DNA from: Empedobacter tilapiae
GTDB lineage: Bacteria > Bacteroidota > Bacteroidia > Flavobacteriales > Weeksellaceae
NCBI RefSeq assembly: GCF_004785645.1
Contig: NZ_SRPE01000010.1
Span: 62,301 to 126,300, forward strand
Direction of reading: 5' to 3'
DNA length: 64,000 nucleotides
Below the pieces are notes generated by a model. The model did no database searches, was not told the DNA's origin, and saw only the letters and a list, made by a program, of their open reading frames with translations. The first letter of the stretch is position 1, and the number at the start of each line of letters is the position of its first letter. Positions 16,959 to 25,814 of the stretch are shown here, one piece after another. The translations under genes and the position numbers were made by a program.

Positions 16959-18027
16959 AACCATTATCACATTTGTTATTTTTATTGCTCAAATTATTCT
17001 ATTCTCGATACTTTTCTCTATCGAAAATATCAATGATTTTATCGTTAATAAAATTACATTCCCTATCTCAGAATTTATAACAAGAGTTACAAACTCTTTT
17101 AATTTTCCAATAGGAGAAATCTTTTATCTATCAATTGGATTGATTGGTTTTACTCTTATTATTAAATTAATTAAAAGCTTTTTCAAAACAAAGAAAGATA
17201 TTTCATATACACTCTATTATCTATTAATTTTTGTAAATAGTATTTACTTTATTTACATGTTTGCTTGGGGTGTCATGTATAAAAAACAAACATTAATTTT
17301 TGCGCAAAACGAAATTATTATTGAACCTAAAATTTTAAAACAAATATATTGCGATGAACTAGATAAAGCTATCTATGTTAGAAATTTAATCGAGCACAAT
17401 GATTCAACAACAATTAAGTTCAATTCAAATATAAAAGAATATAATGAAGAGTTTTATAAGCTTCAATACAGTTTAAACGAATTAAAATGGCTCAAAAATT
17501 ATCGCTTTTTAAAACATGCTCATTTCAAATTATCTTGGATTTCTAAGATGCAGAACTATATGGGAATCTTAGGCTATTACAATCCTTTTACAGCTGAAGC
17601 TAATTTAAATCGGTACAATACAGATTTAAAACAACCTGCTACACTTTTTCATGAATATGGTCATCAAATGGGATTTGCATCAGAAAGTGAAGCAAATTTT
17701 TTAGCATATTATTTAGGTTCAAAATCTAATAATCCAGAAATTAATTACTCTATTTATTATAAAAGTATATATTCTCTTTTAGGCGCAATATATAAGTCTG
17801 ATCCTTATTTTGTAAAAATGGAATTAGATAATATGCATCCTAAAATAAAACAAGATCGTAAAGCTGAATTAAATTATTATTTGAAATATGAAGGAAAGAC
17901 TAGCGATACTTTTTCTGAGTTAAATAATCAGTTCTTAAAAGCAAATAACCAAGAAGGTACAATTAGTTATAGTAAATATGTCGAATTGATTTATTTATTG
18001 TATAAAACCAAAAAGCAGAATCTATAG
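16939..18027 (+). CDS. DUF3810 family membrane protein with HExxH motif
   Basis: Started at the ATG at 16939 (MQKKLNKTIITFVIFI) the protein has 362 residues; the longer frame from 16915 begins inside the upstream gene. Three membrane segments occupy roughly residues 8-30, 50-72 and 92-110. The soluble part carries the zincin-like motif LFHEYGHQMGFASESEANF, where HExxH supplies two zinc ligands and the glutamate in ESEANF may supply the third. It also has the block YMGILGYYNPFTAEANLN typical of DUF3810. The overlap with the transporter suggests translational coupling. Peptidase activity is inferred, not shown. Confidence 0.85.
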   Translation: MQKKLNKTIITFVIFIAQIILFSILFSIENINDFIVNKITFPISEFITRVTNSFNFPIGEIFYLSIGLIGFTLIIKLIKSFFKTKKDISYTLYYLLIFVNSIYFIYMFAWGVMYKKQTLIFAQNEIIIEPKILKQIYCDELDKAIYVRNLIEHNDSTTIKFNSNIKEYNEEFYKLQYSLNELKWLKNYRFLKHAHFKLSWISKMQNYMGILGYYNPFTAEANLNRYNTDLKQPATLFHEYGHQMGFASESEANFLAYYLGSKSNNPEINYSIYYKSIYSLLGAIYKSDPYFVKMELDNMHPKIKQDRKAELNYYLKYEGKTSDTFSELNNQFLKANNQEGTISYSKYVELIYLLYKTKKQNL

Positions 18028-18041
18028 ATTCTGCTTTTTGG
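18008..18041. terminator. Bidirectional terminator containing the DUF3810 stop codon
   Basis: A perfect 34-base palindrome (CCAAAAAGCAGAATCTA and its complement). The TAG stop at 18025-18027 begins the second arm. It also lies downstream of the convergent gene at 18062. Confidence 0.88.
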
Positions 18042-18061
18042 TTTTTATTTCATTTTAAAAG

Positions 18062-19066
18062 TTATTGCCAAATATACTTTTCACCCAAACTTAATGTTGA
18101 TTTGATAACATAATTTCCAACTTCATTTTTTTCTGCTAATACTAAAATAGGATAATATTCTCCAGAAGGAACTAGCTTTGTGATATTAGATGTAAAACTT
18201 AAGTTTTCCTTTTTTGTATTTCCAAAAACAGAAGGAACATCAAAGTTAAGTAACTCGAAACCATCTATTTCTTTTGCATCCGTAATATTTTGTTTAGAGA
18301 AGTAAACTAATAATTTAAGCTTGTTCGTTGGTTTTGAAGTTAAATTTTGAATAGAATTATTAATTCCATCTACAGTTACCATCAAAGTACTAAAATCAAT
18401 TTCTAACTTCCAAACTCCTGCTAATTTTACTTTCTTATTCGCATTTTCTACTTCTAAAATACTTTCTACAGGTGTATAAATATCTGATAAAGTTGCATCA
18501 ATATTTTTTTCAAATGCCAAAGTATTATTTTCTGTCATCTGAGGCAACTCTACATTTTCAACTACTTTATCTATTAAAATATTATTTGATTCTAACGAAA
18601 TTTTATTACTTAAAATTTTATAATTCAATACATTACCTGTTTCTCTTTCTTTTAATAATAGGATAGGTGTATAATCTCCTTGAGATAAAACTTGAATATC
18701 AGAAGCTTTAAATGTTACAATAACATTATTAAAACTTGTTCCATTTCCCTCTAACTGACCTAACTGAGCATTCGTAGCAATTTTATTAGGTAAATCGTAC
18801 AAATCAACTGAAGATTTAGAAGGTACAAAATATAGGTCAAGGAATAATGTATGACTTGTTTTATTTGAATAATTAGTTAGTTTTCCTCCCGAAATTCTAT
18901 AGTTTGAAGTAGTTCCATCATTAGAAATTTTCCAAATTCCGTCGAAAGAATAGTCTTTATTAATTGTTGTTGGTAAATTTGTAATGTTTATACTGTCTTG
19001 TTGAGCGACAACAAAACTACTTGTCACCATAGTTGCAGTAAAAAATAATTTAGTAAAAATATTCAT
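18062..19066 (-). CDS. Secreted protein with two repeated beta domains
   Basis: A 334-residue exported protein with a signal peptide ending near SFVVAQQ. The mature chain contains two similar halves of about 130 residues. Both begin with a GxWK strand (DGIWKISNDG and AGVWKLEIDF), continue with a hydrophobic strand of the type LFLDLYFVPSK or LKLLVYFSKQ, and end with a motif of the type LSQGDYTPILLLKERETGN or VPSGEYYPILVLAEKNEVGN. This points to an internal duplication. I do not recognise the family. A role at the cell surface or periplasm is likely from the signal alone. Confidence 0.75.
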   Translation of the reverse strand: MNIFTKLFFTATMVTSSFVVAQQDSINITNLPTTINKDYSFDGIWKISNDGTTSNYRISGGKLTNYSNKTSHTLFLDLYFVPSKSSVDLYDLPNKIATNAQLGQLEGNGTSFNNVIVTFKASDIQVLSQGDYTPILLLKERETGNVLNYKILSNKISLESNNILIDKVVENVELPQMTENNTLAFEKNIDATLSDIYTPVESILEVENANKKVKLAGVWKLEIDFSTLMVTVDGINNSIQNLTSKPTNKLKLLVYFSKQNITDAKEIDGFELLNFDVPSVFGNTKKENLSFTSNITKLVPSGEYYPILVLAEKNEVGNYVIKSTLSLGEKYIWQ

Positions 19067-19173
19067 AGGTTATATTTTAAGCTTTTCACACAAAAATAAG
19101 AATTAAAATAACAAAAACTGCTTAAAATCGGATATTTTAAAAATTATATGTAAACTATTAACTTCTGATTATT

Positions 19174-19181
19174 TAATTTTG
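19174..19181 (+). promoter_or_regulatory. -7 box of the WG-repeat gene
   Basis: TAATTTTG, 17 bases before the ATG at 19199; no clear -33 TTG. Confidence 0.5.
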
Positions 19182-19198
19182 CAACGAATTAATGAATT

Positions 19199-20011
19199 AT
19201 GACAAAAATATTTCCAAAAGATACTGATCAGTTTGATGATTTTGTTCACAAAGAAACAACTACTTTTGAAGAACTAACTATATTTGATCGTAACAGTTTA
19301 GCTCCTATATCTATAGACAATAAGTTTGGTTTAATAGACAAAGAAGGTAATATTGTTATCCCTTTTGAATATCAAAAACTTGTGCTTACTACTGTTAATG
19401 CTTATAGTGCTCAAAAAAATGACAAGTGGGGATTCGTTACGAAAACAAATCAAATTCTAATTCCATTTGAATACGAATTAACAAGTGATTACATAGAAAA
19501 TATTTGCGCTGTAAAGAAGAATGAAAAGTGGGGTTTTATAGATTTATTAAATCAAACTATAATCCCTTTTGAATATGATGGATGTACAGATTTTAAAGCT
19601 GGTTTTGCTGGCGTTGAAATTAATGGAAAATGGGGAATGATAAATAAAAGTAATCAATTAATTATTGATTATCAATATGAATACCTTACTCCTGTCGATC
19701 AAAATTTTGCTACCTACGGAGAAGCAACTTCTCTAAAGATCAATCGTCCAGATATTTTGGCTTATTTTCCTTATTTCTTATCAAAAGATAATTTTTTAAT
19801 GAATTTTGGATTAATTTCTACAACTAACAAAAGAGTTTTGGAACCTGTTTCTGAACTACCAATTTTAGAAAGTTTCGATAATCAGCCTGTAGTTCGCCAA
19901 AATTATCAATTAGGATATTTAAAAGACAATAAAGATTTTGTGAAGTTTGATCAATTTACAATTGATCCTTACGAAGAAAAAATTCTAAAACAATTAGAGG
20001 TAATGAAATAA
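19199..20011 (+). CDS. WG-repeat protein
   Basis: A 270-residue protein without a signal peptide. Residues 35 to 165 hold four tandem WG-type repeats: KFGLIDKEGNIVIPFEY, KWGFVTKTNQILIPFEY, KWGFIDLLNQTIIPFEY and KWGMINKSNQLIIDYQYEY. The repeats are beta-rich and act as binding modules; no enzymatic function is known. The C-terminal 90 residues have no repeats that I can see. It is a single-gene unit closed by a shared terminator. Confidence 0.88.
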   Translation: MTKIFPKDTDQFDDFVHKETTTFEELTIFDRNSLAPISIDNKFGLIDKEGNIVIPFEYQKLVLTTVNAYSAQKNDKWGFVTKTNQILIPFEYELTSDYIENICAVKKNEKWGFIDLLNQTIIPFEYDGCTDFKAGFAGVEINGKWGMINKSNQLIIDYQYEYLTPVDQNFATYGEATSLKINRPDILAYFPYFLSKDNFLMNFGLISTTNKRVLEPVSELPILESFDNQPVVRQNYQLGYLKDNKDFVKFDQFTIDPYEEKILKQLEVMK

Positions 20012-20013
20012 AT

Positions 20014-20042
20014 AAAAAAGAGCTTTTTAAAAGCTCTTTTTT
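20014..20042. terminator. Bidirectional terminator
   Basis: AAAAAAGAGCTT and AAGCTCTTTTTT arms between the convergent WG-repeat and GNAT genes. Confidence 0.88.
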
Positions 20043-20052
20043 ATTTATTTCA

Positions 20053-20613
20053 TTATAATTTATATTGCATATGTTCATGATTTTCATTCATCAACATTTT
20101 TTCTCCAATTACAACAAATCCTTTTCTCTCGTATAATTTCTTTGCACTTGGATTTGAAAAATCTACCAATAATCCTAAAGTTAATTTTTTCTTATTTACT
20201 AATTCTTCTATCAAATAATCTAAAATTTCAGTTCCTATTCCTTTTCCTCTAAAGTTTTCAGAAACAGCAATTGTATCAATATAGATTTCACCTGCTTGAG
20301 TTTCGTCTTGAGGATAAATTTCTTGTTTATAATCTTTCTTCAATAACTCTAAAACTGGTTTACGAAGTTCATGCAACTTTCCTCCATCATAAAAAGTTGT
20401 TGTTCCTGCAAGTTGATTATCATACTCTACTACAATTGTATTTTGATAGCTGTATTGATTATCCTTTTTTTCGATTAATTTTTTTAAAAATAAAATTCCT
20501 TCATTATAATCATTTCTTCCTATAAAATCATAAACAATTTTATCCATTGCTAACATCATCAATTCAGCAATTGATGTTGCATCTTCCTTTTTTGCTTCTC
20601 TAAAATTTAACAT
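20053..20613 (-). CDS. GNAT family N-acetyltransferase
   Basis: A 186-residue GNAT protein. The N-terminus LNFREAKKEDATSIAELM is the usual first strand and helix. Motif A is visible as IYIDTIAVSENFRGKGIGTEIL, with the Q/RxxGxG/A acetyl-CoA loop RGKGIG, and motif B as FSNPSAKKLYERKGF. The acceptor substrate is unknown. The ATG follows directly on the T run of the terminator of the upstream lipoprotein gene, so it is either expressed from read-through or from a promoter I cannot see. Confidence 0.9.
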   Translation of the reverse strand: MLNFREAKKEDATSIAELMMLAMDKIVYDFIGRNDYNEGILFLKKLIEKKDNQYSYQNTIVVEYDNQLAGTTTFYDGGKLHELRKPVLELLKKDYKQEIYPQDETQAGEIYIDTIAVSENFRGKGIGTEILDYLIEELVNKKKLTLGLLVDFSNPSAKKLYERKGFVVIGEKMLMNENHEHMQYKL

Positions 20614-20619
20614 AAAAAA

Positions 20620-20643
20620 TAGCCTTGAGATTTCTCAAGGCTA
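20620..20643 (-). terminator. Terminator between lipoprotein and GNAT genes
   Basis: TAGCCTTGAGA and TCTCAAGGCTA form a perfect stem around a short loop; on the minus strand six T residues follow and then the GNAT ATG. Confidence 0.85.
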
Positions 20644-20667
20644 AGTTAGTAATAATAATTTTGAAAA

Positions 20668-21168
20668 TTATTTAGCTTTTAATTTATCTAATGTATTATT
20701 ATATCCTTCTTTTGCTTTTTCTCCAGCCTCTTTTGCTTCAGCTTTTACATCTTTTGCAGCTTTGTTAATATCCTCTTTTGCATCTTTTGCTGCAGCATTG
20801 ATATCTTCCTTAGCTTGAGTAGCTTTTTCGTCTACTTTATTCACTGTATTATTCACTCCTTCTTTTACATCTTGAGCGGCATTATTCACAGCAACTTTTG
20901 CATCATCATAAGCTTTCTGAGCAGTAGCTTCTGCAGCTTTATCTCCTTTTGCTTTCGCTTCTTCTAGTTTTGCTTTTGCTTCATCTAATTTTGCTTTTGC
21001 GTCTGTTTCAGAAATTGTTGTCGTTGTTGTTTCTGTTACAATTGCAGTAGAATCATTTGCTAAAGAATCTACAGTTACATTAGTTTCTGTTGTTTTTGAT
21101 GTTTCTTGTTTACAAGAAGTAGCGAATGATAATGAAGCAACTGCTACTAATACAAATAATTTTTTCAT
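20668..21168 (-). CDS. Ala/Lys-rich helical lipoprotein
   Basis: A 166-residue lipoprotein with lipobox ATSC (Cys19). After a Thr/Ser-rich linker, residues 55 to 166 are made of A, K, E and D in heptad-like repeats such as AKLDEAKAKLEEAKAKGDKA, KEDINAAAKDAKEDINKAAK and GEKAKEGYNNTL. This predicts a long amphipathic helix or coiled coil, as in YtxH-, LEA- or apolipoprotein-like stress proteins. The composition is low-complexity, so homology is hard to judge. It is probably anchored in the outer or inner membrane and reaches into the periplasm. Confidence 0.78.
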   Translation of the reverse strand: MKKLFVLVAVASLSFATSCKQETSKTTETNVTVDSLANDSTAIVTETTTTTISETDAKAKLDEAKAKLEEAKAKGDKAAEATAQKAYDDAKVAVNNAAQDVKEGVNNTVNKVDEKATQAKEDINAAAKDAKEDINKAAKDVKAEAKEAGEKAKEGYNNTLDKLKAK

Positions 21169-21281
21169 AGTCGTTTTTTTATTGTTTTAATAATAGAATC
21201 AGTTCTAACAATTTTAATACCAAATTTTATAAACTGATTCATTTTCTTTTAAAAATATTAACGAAAAAAACTATAATATTA

Positions 21282-22106
21282 TTATGAATTTGTTGCCTTA
21301 ATCATACGATCGTTTCCTGAAATATCTTTATAAATAGTTACATTTTTATATCTTTTCTTAAAAAGAACTTTTGTCTCTTCTCCTAAATATTGATTAATTT
21401 CACAATAGATTGTTCCACTGGGTTTTAAATGATTTTTAGCGAATTCTATTACTCTTTCATAAAAAATAAGAGCATCGTCATTTTCGACAAAGAGAGCTAA
21501 ATGCGGTTCAAAATTTAACACATTTTGATGCATATCTTCTTTTTCTAAATTTCTTATATATGGAGGATTAGATATTATTACATCAAAAGTCTTATTGATT
21601 AAAATATCTTCAAGTAAATCTTTTTGAAAAAATTCTATATCAACATTTAATTTTTTTGCGTTTAATGTTGCAATTTTTAATGCTTTTTCTGAAATATCTA
21701 AAGCAGATATTTTGGCTTTAGGAAATAATTTAGCTAAAGAAATAGGTATACAACCACTTCCTGTTCCTAAATCTATTATAGATAAATCTTGACTCTGAAA
21801 ATAATCATTTCGTATTAGTTCAATTAATTCTTCTGTTTCTGGGCGTGGTATCAATGTATTTTCATTTACAAAGAAGAAATCATTATAAAAAAAAGCTTTT
21901 CCTGTAATATGTTGTATTGGTTGACCTGCTATTAATTGTTTTAAATCTGAAGAAATTTCTGAAGTAAATTCAATTTCATGTGAAAGGTCAAATTTTAAAT
22001 TTAATTTATCTTCTAAATAAATAAAAAAAATACTTTCAGTTTCTTCTTTATTATAAATAGTTTGTAATTCTGTAATAAAATGTTGCTTTAACTCAGCTAA
22101 AGTCAT
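21282..22106 (-). CDS. prmC: Release factor glutamine methyltransferase
   Basis: A 274-residue PrmC (HemK). It methylates the glutamine of the GGQ motif in peptide-chain release factors, using S-adenosylmethionine. The N-terminal helical domain spans residues 1 to 85 with the QPIQHITGKAFFYNDFFF block and TLIPRPETEELIE. The Rossmann domain has the SAM loop IDLGTGSGCIPISLA, and the substrate-binding motif NPPYIRN is intact. Length and order are normal. Confidence 0.95.
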   Translation of the reverse strand: MTLAELKQHFITELQTIYNKEETESIFFIYLEDKLNLKFDLSHEIEFTSEISSDLKQLIAGQPIQHITGKAFFYNDFFFVNENTLIPRPETEELIELIRNDYFQSQDLSIIDLGTGSGCIPISLAKLFPKAKISALDISEKALKIATLNAKKLNVDIEFFQKDLLEDILINKTFDVIISNPPYIRNLEKEDMHQNVLNFEPHLALFVENDDALIFYERVIEFAKNHLKPSGTIYCEINQYLGEETKVLFKKRYKNVTIYKDISGNDRMIKATNS

Positions 22107-22192
22107 CTTGTTAAATTTTTGTAAAGTTAGATTTTATTGACTTAATGAGCACGATTATTGTAATTTAAAAATACAACCAAAAATATAGATAT

Positions 22193-22531
22193 ATGAAAAT
22201 GAATAAATTATTATGTACAAGCCTTTTACTTTTTCTTGGATACTTTTCTTTTGCTCAAATAGAAATTGATGGGAATAATCAAAAACAAACTCTTGATTGT
22301 AAAGGTCAGAAAGTTGAAGTTGGAGGAAGTGGTCATGTTATCAATCTTAAAGGAGATTGTGGAAAAATAGAAATTATGGGAACCAATAATACTGTAACTG
22401 TTAATGGTTTAATATCTGCCGAATTAGCTGGAGAAGGAAATATTCTATATTATCGAAAAGCTATTTCTAAAAATGGTAAACTCCCTCAAACAATAGAAGG
22501 CAACAATAATAAAATTATTAAAAAAGATTAA
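22193..22531 (+). CDS. DUF3060 domain secreted protein
   Basis: A 112-residue exported protein with a signal peptide ending YFSFAQ. The mature part is a small beta-helix-like repeat domain: EIDGNNQKQTLDCKGQKVEV, GSGHVINLKGDCGKIEIMG, TNNTVTVNGL, and GEGNILYYRKA. Two cysteines (in LDCKG and GDCGK) could form a disulfide. This pattern matches DUF3060. The function is unknown. Confidence 0.82.
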   Translation: MKMNKLLCTSLLLFLGYFSFAQIEIDGNNQKQTLDCKGQKVEVGGSGHVINLKGDCGKIEIMGTNNTVTVNGLISAELAGEGNILYYRKAISKNGKLPQTIEGNNNKIIKKD

Positions 22532-22552
22532 AAATCTTTCCATTTATATTTC

Positions 22553-22607
22553 AAATACTGGGAATTTCTTTTTATTATTATTAAAAACAGAGAAATTCTT
22601 AGTATTT
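22553..22607 (+). terminator. Imperfect long hairpin terminator
   Basis: AAATACT-GGAATTTCT (22553-22569, one bulge) pairs with AGAAATTCT-AGTATTT (22591-22607, one bulge), followed by a T run, after the DUF3060 gene. Confidence 0.7.
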
Positions 22608-22623
22608 TTTTTGTGAAAAATAA

Positions 22624-22652
22624 AAAAGCTTAATCTTATAGATTAAGCTTTT
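22624..22652 (-). terminator. Intrinsic terminator of the sugar transporter gene
   Basis: AAAAGCTTAATC (22624-22635) and GATTAAGCTTTT (22641-22652), five-base loop, downstream of the minus-strand gene at 22673. Confidence 0.85.
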
Positions 22653-22672
22653 AATTAATATTCTATATTTTT

Positions 22673-24103
22673 TTATGATTCAATTTCATTCAAATCAATT
22701 CCTTGCTTTTTCAAAATAACTGTAGAACTAATTGCATAAAATGCTAAATAAGCAAAACAAATTATTCCAGCAATATAACTAAAGTGAATAGAAGTTGCAT
22801 CTGCTAACAATCCTTGCAAATAACTTACTATTCCACCTCCCATAATCATCATTATTAAAAAGCTACTTCCTTGTGATGTATTTTTTCCTAAACCTTTAAT
22901 TGCTAAAGCAAAAATACAAGGCCATAACGTACTACAAAAAAGTCCAACACTTGTTATTGCATATACACTAATAATTCCTTTTGTGTTTATTCCAATTAAT
23001 AAGGCTATTATTCCTATAATTGAAAATGTTAATAAAATACGTGCTGGATTACCTTTTGTTGAAATATCAGCTAAAATTAAAACTAAAATTATTGCAGCAT
23101 AAAAATAAAATGGTTGTAAATCGTGACCAGCTATTTTATTTACCAATAAGAAAACTCCAAAAGCTAAATAAGGTGCAATAAATTTCAAAATCATTGTTTT
23201 CGATTTATCTAAACCAAAAGCTTCCGCAGCTCCTCCCCAACGACCAATCATCATACTTGCCCAATATAAAGAAACATATGGTGCTACTTGAGCAATTGAA
23301 AAACCTAACTCTTTTTCCATATAATCAGGCAAATTACTTGCTGTAGACACCTCTACTCCAACATATAAGAAAATAGCAATCATTCCTAAAAGTAATTGAG
23401 GATATTTTAATGCTGAAGATCTATCTTTTGAATTTGTTTCAGAATCTATATTTTCCTCTTCTTGCTCTGGATGACTTGGTAATGAAGAAAATTTAAGAAA
23501 AATCGCAACAATTAAAAATGCTAAACCTAAGCATAAATAAGGAATCTTTACTGCATCTATACTTAGTTCTGTTTCTCCATTAGAAGCATGGCCAAAAATT
23601 GCATAAGCAACAATTAAAGGTCCTATTGTTGTTCCTAAATTATTTATTCCTCCAGCCAATGTTAATCGTTGAGAACCTGTACTAGGATTTCCTAATGCAA
23701 TTGCTAAAGGATTTGCAACAGTTTGTTGTAATGAAAATCCTAATGCAACTGTAAACAATCCGGATAACATTAAAGGATATGAATGTAAATTAGCTGCAGG
23801 AATAAATAAAAGTGTTCCTAATGCTGAAATCAATAATCCTAATGACAAACTATTTTTATAACCTATTTTATTGATTAAATCTTTTCCCATAATCATCGAA
23901 ATAATCATATAGATTACAGAACCGACAGTATAGGCGATATAAAAAGCTAAGGAGACTAATTGACTTTGTCCTTGAGTTAGATCAAATGCTTTTTTAAATA
24001 CAGGAATTAAGATATCATTACTTGCTGCTACAAATCCCCAGAAGAAAAATACTGTAACTAATGGTATAAATTGACTCCAGTTTGTTTTTTGTGTTTGCCC
24101 CAT
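22673..24103 (-). CDS. FHS-family sugar MFS transporter
   Basis: A 476-residue 12-span transporter of the fucose-galactose-glucose:H+ symporter group within the major facilitator superfamily. The N-terminal SQFIPLVTVFFFWGFVAASN and the AFYIAYTVGSV block are typical of FucP/GluP relatives, as are SGLFTVALGFSLQQTVANPL and NLGTTIGPLI. Residues 205 to 225 form the charged central loop (HPEQEEENIDSETNS). It probably imports a hexose or fucose with protons. There is no adjacent sugar-catabolic gene to narrow the substrate. Confidence 0.9.
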   Translation of the reverse strand: MGQTQKTNWSQFIPLVTVFFFWGFVAASNDILIPVFKKAFDLTQGQSQLVSLAFYIAYTVGSVIYMIISMIMGKDLINKIGYKNSLSLGLLISALGTLLFIPAANLHSYPLMLSGLFTVALGFSLQQTVANPLAIALGNPSTGSQRLTLAGGINNLGTTIGPLIVAYAIFGHASNGETELSIDAVKIPYLCLGLAFLIVAIFLKFSSLPSHPEQEEENIDSETNSKDRSSALKYPQLLLGMIAIFLYVGVEVSTASNLPDYMEKELGFSIAQVAPYVSLYWASMMIGRWGGAAEAFGLDKSKTMILKFIAPYLAFGVFLLVNKIAGHDLQPFYFYAAIILVLILADISTKGNPARILLTFSIIGIIALLIGINTKGIISVYAITSVGLFCSTLWPCIFALAIKGLGKNTSQGSSFLIMMIMGGGIVSYLQGLLADATSIHFSYIAGIICFAYLAFYAISSTVILKKQGIDLNEIES

Positions 24104-24269
24104 GTGTTTGTTAAAATGTAGTTTTAATTATTAAACTTATTGATTCTTCAAAAAGCCTATAAATATAATTTATTTATACACTAAATAACAAATACTTTTA
24201 GAATTTTAGACTTATTAAAATTCTAAAAAGATTATTCGTTCCGACAAATTAATCAAAGTAACTAAAAAT

Positions 24270-24297
24270 AAAAAGACTGTTTAACAACAGTCTTTTT
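24270..24297 (-). terminator. Intrinsic terminator of lipB
   Basis: AAAAAGACTGTT (24270-24281) and AACAGTCTTTTT (24286-24297). Confidence 0.85.
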
Positions 24298-24302
24298 ATA
24301 AA

Positions 24303-25034
24303 TTATATTTCTGATGGAATTAATTTAAACTCTATATCAAATACTTCTGCAAAATGTTTTTTAGCAAACTCTTTTATTTCATTCATATCTACCTGATGTC
24401 CAAGTTCTCTTTCTAATGAGGCTACAGCTTTATCCTGAATTCCGCATGGAACAATGTATTCAAAATAGCGTAAATCTGTATTCACATTTAACGCAAAACC
24501 ATGCATCGTTACCCAACGAGAAGCCTTAACACCCATTGCACAAATTTTTCGAGCAAAAGGTCGACCAACGTCTAACCAAACGCCAGTTTCTCCTTGTGAT
24601 CTCTCACCTTTCAACCCATATTCGGCAATAGTTTTGATAATGACTTCTTCCAAATTGCGCATATATAAATGAATATCTGGCTTGAAATTATCCAAATCCA
24701 TAATGGGATAACCAACTAATTGTTGCGGTCCGTGATACGTTATATCTCCACCACGATTCGTTTTCACAAAGGTTGCATTTATTTCGTTTAATTTATCACT
24801 CGAAGCTAACATATTCTCTAAATGTCCACTTTTCCCAAGCGTATAAACATGTGGATGTTCTACAAAAAGTAAATGATTTTTAGTTTTTTTAAAATCCGAA
24901 CTTCCCTCCTTTTCTTGCGCTCTATTATATTGTTTTACAGCTATATTTTCTGCTAAAAGACTTTCTTGATAATCCCAAATTTCTTGATAATTTCTGTTAA
25001 TTCCTAAATCTTGGAATTCGACAATTTGTTTCAT
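24303..25034 (-). CDS. lipB: Octanoyl-[acyl-carrier-protein]:protein transferase
   Basis: Started at the ATG at 25034 (MKQIVEFQDLGINRNYQEIW) the protein has 243 residues; an in-frame ATG at 25058 adds eight unlikely residues. LipB moves octanoyl groups from ACP to lipoyl domains. Key motifs are HVYTLGKSGH, TNRGGDITYHGPQQLVGYPI, the catalytic lysine region RKICAMGVK, HGFALNVN and the catalytic cysteine in YIVPCGI. No lipA gene is adjacent. Confidence 0.95.
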   Translation of the reverse strand: MKQIVEFQDLGINRNYQEIWDYQESLLAENIAVKQYNRAQEKEGSSDFKKTKNHLLFVEHPHVYTLGKSGHLENMLASSDKLNEINATFVKTNRGGDITYHGPQQLVGYPIMDLDNFKPDIHLYMRNLEEVIIKTIAEYGLKGERSQGETGVWLDVGRPFARKICAMGVKASRWVTMHGFALNVNTDLRYFEYIVPCGIQDKAVASLERELGHQVDMNEIKEFAKKHFAEVFDIEFKLIPSEI

Positions 25035-25181
25035 TTCACAATGTGTTTCGAATGTCAAATTTACGAAAGAATCAGTTAATAATTAATTTTAGCTTAGCTA
25101 TTCTTTAAATCGTTTTACTTGACAAAATTGCATATATAAATTGTTTAAAGTAATTTAGAATTCATAAATAATTTATTTTTT

Positions 25182-25802
25182 ATGAAAACAATTCTATTAA
25201 TCACACTAATGATTAGTTCTCTTGTTATAAACGCTCAAGAATATTCTTTTGCCAAAGATTTTGTTACTGGAAAAGTTACATTAAATGATCTATCTGAATT
25301 AAACGGAGAGCTTAAATGGACTCCAAGTCATGATAGTGACTTAAAGTTTAGAAAAACGAAAGATGATAAGGTCACAAAATACAATCCGAATGAAATTATT
25401 GGTTTTACAGTTGATAAAATGAGTTTTGTTTCATTAAAAAATCTTATTGTTTGCTCTGATAATTATGCCTTGATAGGACAAACTACGAAAATTAAAGAAT
25501 CTTTTGCACAAGTCGTTTCTAAAGGAAAATTTAATATTTACTTAATTACTTTAGCAGGATATAACCCAATTAGTAGAGCTCCAGAAGATTATCTCAACTT
25601 TATTTTTCAGGATGCAACTAATGAAAAAAATAATCTTATTGCTTATTCATATTTAATTAGAATGAAAGAAAAAAAATACGAAAAAGCAAAAGCGGATTTG
25701 TATATTTTATTTAAAGATTATCCTGAAGTAATAGAAAAAATCAAAAGTTTTAATAAAGAAAATAGTTTTCTAGAACTAATAGAAATGATTAGTAAAATTT
25801 AA
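25182..25802 (+). CDS. Hypothetical secreted protein
   Basis: A 206-residue exported protein with a signal peptide ending in INAQ. The first part (SFAKDFVTGKVTLNDLSELN) and the following strands (DKVTKYNPNEIIGFTVDKMS) resemble the many flavobacterial secreted proteins that start with a short beta domain. The C-terminal part is helical and lysine-rich (LIRMKEKKYEKAKADLYI). No family is recognised. It is followed after 12 bases by a lipoprotein gene, so the two probably form an operon. Confidence 0.7.
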   Translation: MKTILLITLMISSLVINAQEYSFAKDFVTGKVTLNDLSELNGELKWTPSHDSDLKFRKTKDDKVTKYNPNEIIGFTVDKMSFVSLKNLIVCSDNYALIGQTTKIKESFAQVVSKGKFNIYLITLAGYNPISRAPEDYLNFIFQDATNEKNNLIAYSYLIRMKEKKYEKAKADLYILFKDYPEVIEKIKSFNKENSFLELIEMISKI

Positions 25803-25814
25803 GAAATAATAGAA

